A stretch of 64,000 nt of DNA from Paenibacillus polysaccharolyticus (GTDB taxonomy: Bacteria > Bacillota > Bacilli > Paenibacillales > Paenibacillaceae): positions 1-64,000 of the forward strand of contig NZ_FMVM01000022.1 of the NCBI RefSeq assembly GCF_900102085.1, written 5' to 3'. The notes under the pieces were generated by a model. It searched no databases. It was not told the DNA's origin and worked only from the letters and a program-made list of their open reading frames with translations. Positions 8,517 through 15,976 of the stretch are shown here, piece by piece; the first letter of the stretch is position 1; every line of letters starts with the position of its first letter. The translations under genes were made by a program, and so were the position numbers.

Positions 8517-9398
8517 ATGGATAGAAAAATACGGATGAGAAACGCGGGAACCTTCTTACTGTTTGGAGCTCCTTCCGTTGTCGCTTTTCTCGCAGTGGTT
8601 GTGATCCCGTTTATCGTTGGATTGTACCTTACGTTCACCAATTGGGATGTTCGTACCGGGGATAACACATTTATTGGTATATCCAATTATATCGCGGTTT
8701 GGCAGGATACCGTGTTCTGGACTCAATTATGGTTTACCCTTAAATATGTATTTTTCACTGTCATTATCGCAAACGCTGCTGCTTTTTTTATTGCTCTGGT
8801 GTTGACGGGTGGTGGGAGAGGCGAGCAATGGCTTCGCACTGGTTTTTTTACACCCAATCTGATTGGGGGCATCATTCTCGGATATCTTTGGCAGACTTTG
8901 TTCTCACAAGTACTTCCTTACTTAGGGCAAAAGTATGGCTGGTCCTGGTTTGAAACATCCTGGTTAACCAATACAGACACAGCTTTCTGGGCGCTCGTCA
9001 TCACAACGTCATGGCAATTGATTGGTTATCTCATGATCATCTATATTGCCGGCTTTGCCGGGGTTCCGAATGATGTGCTCGAGGCTGCCAGCATCGATGG
9101 GGCAAGCCGCATGGCAACGATACGCCGGATCATGTTACCGCTCACCATTCCAGCCATTGTGATCTGTGTATTCATTTCGATTTCCCGTTCGTTTCTGACC
9201 TATGATATCAACCTTGCGTTGACCAAAGGAGGGCCGTTTAACTCTACGGAGCTCGCGACCTATCATATCGTGCAAAAGGCATTTCTGTCTAACCAGTACG
9301 GGGTCGGCCAAGCGGAGGCTGTGGTGCTCTTCGCCGTAGTCGCCATTATTGCGTTGACGCAATCGTATCTGCTGAAGAGATTGGAGGTCGAGTCCTGA
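8517..9398 (+). CDS. Sugar ABC transporter permease, MalF type
   Basis: A 293-residue inner-membrane subunit with six predicted membrane segments of the binding-protein-dependent permease fold. The EAA loop (EAASIDGASRMATIRRIMLPL) that contacts the ATPase is intact. The ATG at 8517 has CAGGAGGTC immediately upstream; the open frame begins earlier but without a ribosome site. Its TGA overlaps the next gene's ATG by one base, showing translational coupling. No ATPase gene is present in the operon. Confidence 0.9.
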   Translation: MDRKIRMRNAGTFLLFGAPSVVAFLAVVVIPFIVGLYLTFTNWDVRTGDNTFIGISNYIAVWQDTVFWTQLWFTLKYVFFTVIIANAAAFFIALVLTGGGRGEQWLRTGFFTPNLIGGIILGYLWQTLFSQVLPYLGQKYGWSWFETSWLTNTDTAFWALVITTSWQLIGYLMIIYIAGFAGVPNDVLEAASIDGASRMATIRRIMLPLTIPAIVICVFISISRSFLTYDINLALTKGGPFNSTELATYHIVQKAFLSNQYGVGQAEAVVLFAVVAIIALTQSYLLKRLEVES

Positions 9399-10222
9399 TG
9401 TCGATCCGCCAATTCCTTCCTTCGTTGAAAAAAATACTGCTATACGTGTTGCTGTTTCTTTTTCTCACGCCGTTTTTGTTGATTATTATGAACTCATTCA
9501 AATCGACCCAGCAGTTCGTAGAAAATCCGTTATCGTTGCCAACGGGAATTCAACTGGACAACTATGTCAGTGCATTTGACAATATGAATTTTCTGGATGG
9601 ATTTCTGAACTCGTTGCTGATTACCGTCGGCTCCGTGTTGCTGATTCTTTTTTTCTCATCCATGACGGGGTATCTGTTTGTTCGTTTTAAATGGCGTGTG
9701 AATGGCATTCTTTTCTATGCGATGCTGGCTTCACTTGCTCTTCCGTTTCAAGTTTTAATGATCCCACTGGTGATGTTATACGGCAATATGAGTCTGCTCG
9801 ACTCCAAAATAACCTTGCTGTTTATGTACCTGGGTTTCGGTGTACCTTTTGGCGTATTTACGTTCCATGGATTTATCAAGGGTATCCCTTATGAACTCGA
9901 AGAATCTGCTTTTATCGAAGGGAGTTCGCGTATGCGGACGTTCTTCCAGATTGTGCTTCCTTTGTTAAGGCCGGTATTTGTGACATTAATTGTGCTGGAT
10001 GTGTTATGGATCTGGAATGACTACTTGCTACCAAGCCTGGTGCTGTTATCGCCGGAGCACAAAACATTACCACTATCTACGTACAATTTCTTCTCGTCCT
10101 ATTCAGTGGATTATGCGCCGCTCATGGCTGGGTTGATTATGACGATTATTCCGGTACTGATCATGTATTTGCTTCTGCAAAAACAGATTATCAAGGGGAT
10201 TACAGAGGGGGCACTGAAATAG
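9398..10222 (+). CDS. Sugar ABC transporter permease, MalG type
   Basis: A 274-residue partner permease with about six membrane segments. The EAA loop reads EESAFIEGSSRMRTFFQIVLPLL. The C-terminal KQIIKGITEGALK is the usual end of MalG-like proteins. It overlaps the preceding permease gene by one base. Together with the lipoprotein it forms a complete importer apart from the ATPase, which must be supplied by an MsmX/UgpC-type protein from another locus. Confidence 0.9.
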   Translation: MSIRQFLPSLKKILLYVLLFLFLTPFLLIIMNSFKSTQQFVENPLSLPTGIQLDNYVSAFDNMNFLDGFLNSLLITVGSVLLILFFSSMTGYLFVRFKWRVNGILFYAMLASLALPFQVLMIPLVMLYGNMSLLDSKITLLFMYLGFGVPFGVFTFHGFIKGIPYELEESAFIEGSSRMRTFFQIVLPLLRPVFVTLIVLDVLWIWNDYLLPSLVLLSPEHKTLPLSTYNFFSSYSVDYAPLMAGLIMTIIPVLIMYLLLQKQIIKGITEGALK

Positions 10223-10308
10223 CACTGAAGTACCAAGAAGTGAACTGGAGTGAAATGGAAAACGATTAAGCTTATAATGGATTAAAAAGAGCAAGGTGGT
10301 TAACGGTT

Positions 10309-11301
10309 ATGCCCAAGATTGATGATGTTGCCAAAAAAGCAGGAGTATCGGTTACAACCGTGTCCCGCGTATTAAATAATAGAGGATACATTAGCGAAGA
10401 AACGCGCGAAAAGGTCTATCGGGTAATGAAAGAGCTTGATTATCAACCCAACGAGATGGCCAGAGCTTTGTTTCGTAAAAAATCGAATATGATTGGTCTG
10501 ATCATTCCAGATGTATCCCACCCTTTTTTCAGTGAGATGACTTATCATCTGGAGTATTATGCGGACAAGTCTGGATATAAGCTTTTATTGTGCAACTCCA
10601 ATCGAGATGTTAGTAAAGAAAGCAAATATATTGATATGTTGAAAAAAAACAAGGTGGATGCCATCATTACAGGCAGTTCTGTTCTTGATGTACAGCATTA
10701 CCTGAATCTGAATCTTCCGATTGTTTCATTGGATCGTGAAGTGGCCGACAACATTCCGGTCGTTTCTTCGGATAACGAGATGGGGGGCAGGCTGGCTACG
10801 CAGCTACTCCTTGATAAAAATTGCAGCCAGCCAGCCTTTCTCTATCGAGGGATTGGAGGGCCACACCATGTCGCTTTGCTGGCAAATGGCCGAGCACAAG
10901 GATATGAAGCCGTGATGCAGCATGCAGGACTTGAACCGATTCATCTGCAACTGGATGCTTCAGCCGGGGATGAGCTGGAGATTCAAGAGGAGATCATAGG
11001 CTTCCTGGAGCAGCATCCAGCCGTTGATGGTATATTTGCGAGCAGTGATGTCATCGCTGCTGAAGCTGTGCAGGCTTCTCGCCAGGCGGGAAAACGTATC
11101 CCTGAGGATATGCGAATTATCGGTTATGATGATGTGAAAATCGCTTCTCTGCTCAGTCCACGTCTGAGTAGTATACGGCAGCCAATACAGGAGATGGCTG
11201 AACGAATCATCGGCTTGGTTCTACAACAGATTCAGGGAGAAGAAATTGCTTCGGGTACAAACCTGTTCCCAGTCCAGCTGATTGAGCGGGAAACGACATA
11301 G
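10309..11301 (+). CDS. LacI/GalR family transcriptional repressor
   Basis: A 330-residue regulator. The N-terminal helix-turn-helix (IDDVAKKAGVSVTTVSRVLNN, residues 3-24) and hinge are followed by a periplasmic-binding-protein-like effector domain (IGLIIPDVSHPFFSEM, IIGYDDVKIASLLSPRLSSI). It most likely binds the AACCGGTT palindromes at 6953-6972 and 11340-11363, which bracket the importer/regulator block and precede the esterase-kinase-phosphorylase operon. GCAAGGTGG precedes the ATG. A TATAAT at 10273-10278 hints at a private promoter, though its -35 is poor. Confidence 0.92.
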   Translation: MPKIDDVAKKAGVSVTTVSRVLNNRGYISEETREKVYRVMKELDYQPNEMARALFRKKSNMIGLIIPDVSHPFFSEMTYHLEYYADKSGYKLLLCNSNRDVSKESKYIDMLKKNKVDAIITGSSVLDVQHYLNLNLPIVSLDREVADNIPVVSSDNEMGGRLATQLLLDKNCSQPAFLYRGIGGPHHVALLANGRAQGYEAVMQHAGLEPIHLQLDASAGDELEIQEEIIGFLEQHPAVDGIFASSDVIAAEAVQASRQAGKRIPEDMRIIGYDDVKIASLLSPRLSSIRQPIQEMAERIIGLVLQQIQGEEIASGTNLFPVQLIERETT

Positions 11302-11338
11302 AAGGGGTGCTTTCATGAAAGCACTCTTCTTGTTTGCT
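11302..11338 (+). terminator. Terminator of the lacI-like gene
   Basis: GTGCTTT and AAAGCAC arms around a 4-base loop, extended outward by GAAGGG/TCTTCT pairs, are followed by TTGTTTG. It begins directly after the stop codon. Confidence 0.65.
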
Positions 11339-11339
11339 A

Positions 11340-11363
11340 TATATGTCAACCGGTTGATATATA
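11340..11363. promoter_or_regulatory. Second LacI-family operator
   Basis: Both halves read TATATNTCAACC, giving a 24-base palindrome with one mismatched position centred between 11351 and 11352. It shares the TGTCAACCGGTTGA core with the operator at 6953-6972. It lies about 130 bases before the esterase gene that opens the next operon. Confidence 0.75.
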
Positions 11364-11493
11364 AGGTGTAAGCATATCTTTGTTCATTATATTTTTCGTA
11401 ATAATGTTCTTGTATATATCGATTGTTCAACTTATATCGTTCATGACTATAGCTTCATTAATTAAACATTAGATCGAGACAGGGGGATACAGA

Positions 11494-12465
11494 ATGGATT
11501 TTATGAGCAGGGTTGCACCGGAGCTAAGGGCGGGTTTGTTAGGACTTGAAGTTATACAGCTGCCTGAAGACCTGATGAGAGCACGTACAAATGCAGATCT
11601 GAATGCAGCACAAGTTGATCAGACTTCAGACGCAGTTCAAATCGTAAATGAGTATATTCAAGGATCGGATGGAAACGAACTGCAACTGCGCATTTATTCA
11701 CCTGTACATGAGAATACACAAGAGAGGCCGGCACTGCTATGGATTCATGGGGGAGGAATGATTCTGGGAAGTCCAGAAGGGGATGACCAGCTCTGTACGG
11801 ATTTTGCGATTCGAGCTGATTGCATCGTTGTCTCTCCGAATTATCGATTGGCACCCGAACATCCTTATCCTGCAGGACTTGAGGACTGTTATAGCACACT
11901 TCAATGGATGTCAGAAGAAGCCGAGGCACGAGGCATAGATCTGAAGCGTATAGCCGTTGGGGGAGCCAGTGCAGGAGGCGGGCTGGCGGTAGCCCTCACC
12001 CTTTTGACAAGAGATCGCAAAGGGCCTGAACTGTGCTTTCAGCTACCGCTATATCCGATGCTGGATCATCGGAATGGCACATCGTCCAGCTATGAGATGA
12101 CACATCCTTCGATATGGAATCGGGCGCATAATGTAGCGGCCTGGAAGATGTATCTCGGACACCAATTCAACATTGAAGTTCCTATATATGCTTCTCCCAG
12201 CCTTGCTACCGATCTTACAGGCCTGCCGCCTGCGTATATTTGCGTGGGTGAGCTGGATCTGTTCCGGGATGAGATCTTAGAGTATGTGTCTCGTCTGTCC
12301 AGAGCAGGAGTTAAGGTTGAATTTCACTTGTATCCCGGGTGTTATCATGCTTCAGAGCATGTTGCTCCCGAGGCAGAGAGTAGTCAGCTGATTCGAACGG
12401 AGTATATTGAGCGTTTAGCTCAGGCGTTAAAACGTGAACCGGAGAGGGCAACCTCTGATTTTTGA
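11494..12465 (+). CDS. Cytoplasmic alpha/beta-hydrolase esterase, hormone-sensitive-lipase-like (family IV)
   Basis: A 323-residue carboxylesterase. The oxyanion-hole motif HGGG starts at H85, the nucleophile is S159 in GGASAGG, and the triad is completed by D255 (GELDLFRDE) and H285 (GCYHASEH). It has no signal peptide or membrane segment, so it acts on an intracellular short-chain ester. CAGGGGGA precedes the ATG. It is the first gene of an apparent operon with a PfkB kinase, a sucrose-phosphorylase-like GH13 enzyme and a second esterase, behind a LacI operator. The context suggests deacylation of an imported acylated sugar; this is inference. Confidence 0.88.
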   Translation: MDFMSRVAPELRAGLLGLEVIQLPEDLMRARTNADLNAAQVDQTSDAVQIVNEYIQGSDGNELQLRIYSPVHENTQERPALLWIHGGGMILGSPEGDDQLCTDFAIRADCIVVSPNYRLAPEHPYPAGLEDCYSTLQWMSEEAEARGIDLKRIAVGGASAGGGLAVALTLLTRDRKGPELCFQLPLYPMLDHRNGTSSSYEMTHPSIWNRAHNVAAWKMYLGHQFNIEVPIYASPSLATDLTGLPPAYICVGELDLFRDEILEYVSRLSRAGVKVEFHLYPGCYHASEHVAPEAESSQLIRTEYIERLAQALKREPERATSDF

Positions 12466-12584
12466 AAAAAGTGATCGTCTTAATGAAAGTATTGTACAGC
12501 AGATAGCCCTACAATAAAGGAGTCATGTCAGTCAGGTGACGGCTTTTTGAATGAATACCGTGATTGGTTTAGGGAGGAATCAGG

Positions 12585-13562
12585 ATGATTGGGCTGGATG
12601 AACGGATGAAACTGGAGGATCGCTTCAATGATCTCTTGGCCATAGGGGAACTGTTAGTAGACATGATATCGAATGAATATGGTGATCATCTGGGTTCTGA
12701 CGGGTATACGCGTTTTGTTGGAGGCTCACCCTCCAACATTGCCATTAATGTCAATCGGCTGGGTATCCGTTCGCATATCGTCTCAGCTGTAGGGGAGGAC
12801 GGATTCGGCACTTTTCTGCTGAATCGTCTGAATGAAGCAGGCATGGATACTCGCGGGGTTCGGCGCGTTAATGAAGCGACAAGCATGGTTGTTGTTAGCA
12901 AAAGCAAGGGTACACCTGTCCCGATTTTCTATCGGGCGGCTGATTTTCAACTATCATTTGAGGCAACTCTCGTGGAATGGCTTCGCAATTCCAAAATCGT
13001 TCATTTCTCTTGCTGGCCGTTATCTCGCCAACCTGCCAGAGAAACCATTGAAAAGGTTATTGTTGAAGCAAGGAAGCATGGTGTATTGATCGGTTTTGAT
13101 CCCAATTTCCATAAGATGATCTGGCAACCGGGAGAAGATGGTGCGGCTTATGTGCAATCGATTATTCCGCAGGTGGATTTCATTAAACCTTCCAAGGATG
13201 ATGCAGATCGTCTTTTTGGTGAAGCATCTGCCGAGGAACATCTGAAACATTTTCTAGCGTTAGGGGCACGATTGGTCATTCTGACGTTAGGTGAAGAGGG
13301 AGCACTGGTTTCGAATGGCCAAGAAACAGTGGAATTTGCGACCTGTGCAACGAAGGTTGTAGATACTACAGGAGCGGGTGACGCGTTCTGGTCAGGGTTC
13401 TATACAGGTCTGGTAAAAGGTTACACAGTTCAGGAAGCATTAAAATCGGGTTTTGCTGTAAGCGCGTACAAATTGAAGTATCACGGTGCGATTGTAGAAC
13501 TGCCAGCTCTGGGGGCAATCAGAGAACAGTATGGACTGGAAGAGGGGGAGCATTTTGCTTAA
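12585..13562 (+). CDS. PfkB-family carbohydrate kinase (fructokinase or sucrose kinase)
   Basis: A 325-residue ribokinase/PfkB sugar kinase. The N-terminal GELLVDMIS and GGSPSNIAINVNRLG segments form the sugar site, and TTGAGDAFWSGF near residue 263 supplies the anion hole and catalytic aspartate. It phosphorylates a sugar hydroxyl with ATP. Next to a sucrose or sucrose-phosphate phosphorylase the obvious roles are fructose to fructose-6-phosphate, or sucrose to sucrose 6F-phosphate. AGGGAGG lies seven bases before the ATG. Its end overlaps the next gene by eight bases, indicating coupled translation. Confidence 0.88.
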   Translation: MIGLDERMKLEDRFNDLLAIGELLVDMISNEYGDHLGSDGYTRFVGGSPSNIAINVNRLGIRSHIVSAVGEDGFGTFLLNRLNEAGMDTRGVRRVNEATSMVVVSKSKGTPVPIFYRAADFQLSFEATLVEWLRNSKIVHFSCWPLSRQPARETIEKVIVEARKHGVLIGFDPNFHKMIWQPGEDGAAYVQSIIPQVDFIKPSKDDADRLFGEASAEEHLKHFLALGARLVILTLGEEGALVSNGQETVEFATCATKVVDTTGAGDAFWSGFYTGLVKGYTVQEALKSGFAVSAYKLKYHGAIVELPALGAIREQYGLEEGEHFA

Positions 13563-15021
13563 AAATCAGGTTCAGTTAATTACCTATCCGGATTCGCTTG
13601 GTGGCAATCTGAGTACACTGAATCATTTGCTTCAGAACGAACTGGCTGGTCTTTTTTCAGGGGGAGTGCACATTCTGCCTCCTTTTCCTTCATCAGGGGA
13701 TCGCGGGTTCGCTCCATTAACTTATCTGGAGATTGACCCTGCCTTTGGTACGTGGGACGACATTCGTTCTATTGGTGAACATACGGATATACTGGTTGAT
13801 CTGATGGTTAACCATATTTCACAGCAGTCGCCTTATTTTCAGGATTTTCTGCTGAAAGGCCGATCATCCGAATATGCCGATCTCTTCTTGACTCTGGATA
13901 AGGTTTGGACGGATGGAGTGCCTGTGCAGAAGGATATTGACCAGATGTTTTTGCGTCGTGAGGCCCCCTACTCTACGTTTAAAATCCATGAGAGCGGTGA
14001 AGAGGAGAAGGTATGGACAACGTTTGGCAAAACAGACCTCTCAGAGCAGATTGATCTGGATATACGTGCGGCGATCACACAGCAACTGCTGCGTTCATTT
14101 TTTGAGAACTTCAAAAGTAACAATGTCAAAATTGTGAGACTGGATGCCGTTGGCTATGTTATAAAGAAGTTGGGGACCAGTTGTTTCTTTGTTGAACCGG
14201 ATATTTACGTTTTCCTTGACTGGGTGAAGTCACTAGCGGACGAACTGGAGATCGAGTTGTTGCCGGAGGTTCACGCCCATTACAGTGTACAGTACAAACT
14301 GGCCGATTTTGGCTGCTGGATTTATGATTTTATATTGCCATACCGGGTGCTGGAGACGTTAGTCAACCGCTCAAGCCGGGAATTACGTCATTATCTGGCG
14401 GACAGACCTGCCAATCAGTTCACCATGCTGGACTGTCATGACGGCATTCCGGTCAAGCCCGACCTTGATGGACTGATACGCACAGATGAGGCGCAGCGGC
14501 TGGTGGATATCTGTCTGGAGCGGGGAGCCAACCTTAGCTTGATTCTGTCAGATAAACATAAGTCAGAGGATGGTTTCAACGTGCATCAGATCAGGTGCAC
14601 ATATTACAGTGCTTTGAACGAGGATGATGATGCTTATCTGGCTGCGCGTGCCATTCAGTTTTTTGTACCAGGCATTCCCCAGGTCTATTATGTCGGACTG
14701 TTCGCTGGGAAGAATGATCTGGCACGGGTAGCCGAAACGGGTGAAGGTCGAGAGATTAATCGTCAGAATTACACAATGGATGATATCGAGCAGCAGTTGG
14801 ACAAAAAAGTGGTGCAGCGTCTTATGGAGTTGATCCGTTTCCGCAACAGCCATCAGGCTTTTCAGGGCGAATTCAGCGTTCTGGATTCTCCGGATAATCA
14901 GCTCTGTCTGAACTGGAAGCTGGAAGGGCAACAGTGCAGTCTGACGGTTGACCTCCAAACGTATCAATCCATGATACACTACACGGACCCGTCAGGGCAT
15001 CTCGAAGCTTATCGGATCTAA
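13555..15021 (+). CDS. GH13 sucrose phosphorylase family, probably sucrose 6F-phosphate phosphorylase
   Basis: A 488-residue GH13 subfamily 18 phosphorylase that splits the glucosyl-fructose bond with phosphate to release glucose-1-phosphate. Predicted nucleophile D197 (VRLDAVGY), acid/base E238 (LLPEVHAHY), transition-state stabiliser D296 (MLDCHDGI). Length fits the family. The acceptor region reads PPFPSSGDRGFAP, and R134 and H344 are present, features I associate from memory with sucrose 6F-phosphate phosphorylases rather than the classic GtfA type. I use the TTG at 13555, with GGGGGAG just upstream; the ATG at 13531 lacks a ribosome site. It overlaps the kinase gene by eight bases. Confidence 0.85.
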   Translation: MLKNQVQLITYPDSLGGNLSTLNHLLQNELAGLFSGGVHILPPFPSSGDRGFAPLTYLEIDPAFGTWDDIRSIGEHTDILVDLMVNHISQQSPYFQDFLLKGRSSEYADLFLTLDKVWTDGVPVQKDIDQMFLRREAPYSTFKIHESGEEEKVWTTFGKTDLSEQIDLDIRAAITQQLLRSFFENFKSNNVKIVRLDAVGYVIKKLGTSCFFVEPDIYVFLDWVKSLADELEIELLPEVHAHYSVQYKLADFGCWIYDFILPYRVLETLVNRSSRELRHYLADRPANQFTMLDCHDGIPVKPDLDGLIRTDEAQRLVDICLERGANLSLILSDKHKSEDGFNVHQIRCTYYSALNEDDDAYLAARAIQFFVPGIPQVYYVGLFAGKNDLARVAETGEGREINRQNYTMDDIEQQLDKKVVQRLMELIRFRNSHQAFQGEFSVLDSPDNQLCLNWKLEGQQCSLTVDLQTYQSMIHYTDPSGHLEAYRI

Positions 15022-15048
15022 ACCATAATCAGGAAGGAAATTGCTAAA

Positions 15049-15864
15049 ATGGCTACAGTACAGGTGAACTTTTTCTCAAAAAGCATGCGCAGAGAGGTAT
15101 CGTTTAATGCTCTGCTACCTTTAGACTTGCCTGTCATTCCGGGTCAGTCCGAAGTAGCGAACGAACAGGAGCCGCTGAAGTCTATATACCTGCTGAATGG
15201 ATACTCTGGCAGCCAGTGGGACTGGATCACCTTCTCGCGTATTCGCGAGCTTGCTGACCGGCACCGGTTCGCTGTGTTTATGCCGGCAGGTGAAAATCAT
15301 TTTTATCTGGATGATGAAGATAAGGGTGATCTTTACGGACAATATGTAGGCAAGGAATTGGTGGAATTCACACGCGGGTTATTTCCGCTCTCTATGCGCC
15401 GTGAGGACACATATATCGGCGGATTGTCGATGGGAGGGTATGGTGCGATCCGGAATGGTCTGAGATATGCAGAGCATTTCGGTGGCATCATTGCACTCTC
15501 CTCGGCGATTCTACCTTACAAAATAGCGAATGCGCAGCCGGGTTACTCTGACGGAGTAGCGGATTATAAATACTTCAGCCGGGTTTTCGGGGATCTGAGC
15601 CAGCTGCAAGGTAGTGATAAAGATCCGGAAGCTTTGGTGATGCAGTTAAAGGAAAAGGGCGCGTCGATCCCTGACATTTATATGGCCTGCGGCACCGAGG
15701 ACTTTTTATTGGATGTGAATCAACGTTTTCGGGATTTCCTGCAACGTGAGCATGTTCCTGTGACCTACACGGAGAGTCCGGGGGTGCATGACTGGGATTT
15801 TTGGAATGTCTATATCGCTCTTGCACTGGAATGGGCAGGACAGGGCAGACGGCCTAACGAATAA
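15049..15864 (+). CDS. Cytoplasmic esterase, esterase-D/tributyrin-esterase-like
   Basis: A 271-residue alpha/beta hydrolase. The nucleophile is S127 in GGLSMGGYGA, with D218 (CGTEDFLLD) and H247 (GVHDWDFW) completing the triad. The N-terminal strand (VQVNFFSKSMRREVSFNALLP) is typical of esterase-D-like enzymes that remove acetyl or other short acyl groups from sugars. There is no signal peptide. It sits 27 bases after the phosphorylase gene with AGGAAGG before the ATG, and closes the operon. It is the second esterase in the operon but belongs to a different family from the first, so the two probably have different acyl or position preferences. Confidence 0.87.
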   Translation: MATVQVNFFSKSMRREVSFNALLPLDLPVIPGQSEVANEQEPLKSIYLLNGYSGSQWDWITFSRIRELADRHRFAVFMPAGENHFYLDDEDKGDLYGQYVGKELVEFTRGLFPLSMRREDTYIGGLSMGGYGAIRNGLRYAEHFGGIIALSSAILPYKIANAQPGYSDGVADYKYFSRVFGDLSQLQGSDKDPEALVMQLKEKGASIPDIYMACGTEDFLLDVNQRFRDFLQREHVPVTYTESPGVHDWDFWNVYIALALEWAGQGRRPNE

Positions 15865-15976
15865 GCGTTTATCATAGATCTGTACCAAGCCTCTGGGGGG
15901 TCGTGTGTCATCAGCGACTGTTCAGGGGCTGGTTGATTATCCGGTCAAGCACGGAAGACAAGAGAAGAGGGAACGC

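Noticed and set aside
12500-12555. Hairpin with T-run before the kinase gene as an operon-splitting terminator
   Set aside because: Only a 4-bp stem (GTCA/TGAC) can be drawn before GGCTTTTT; too weak to call.
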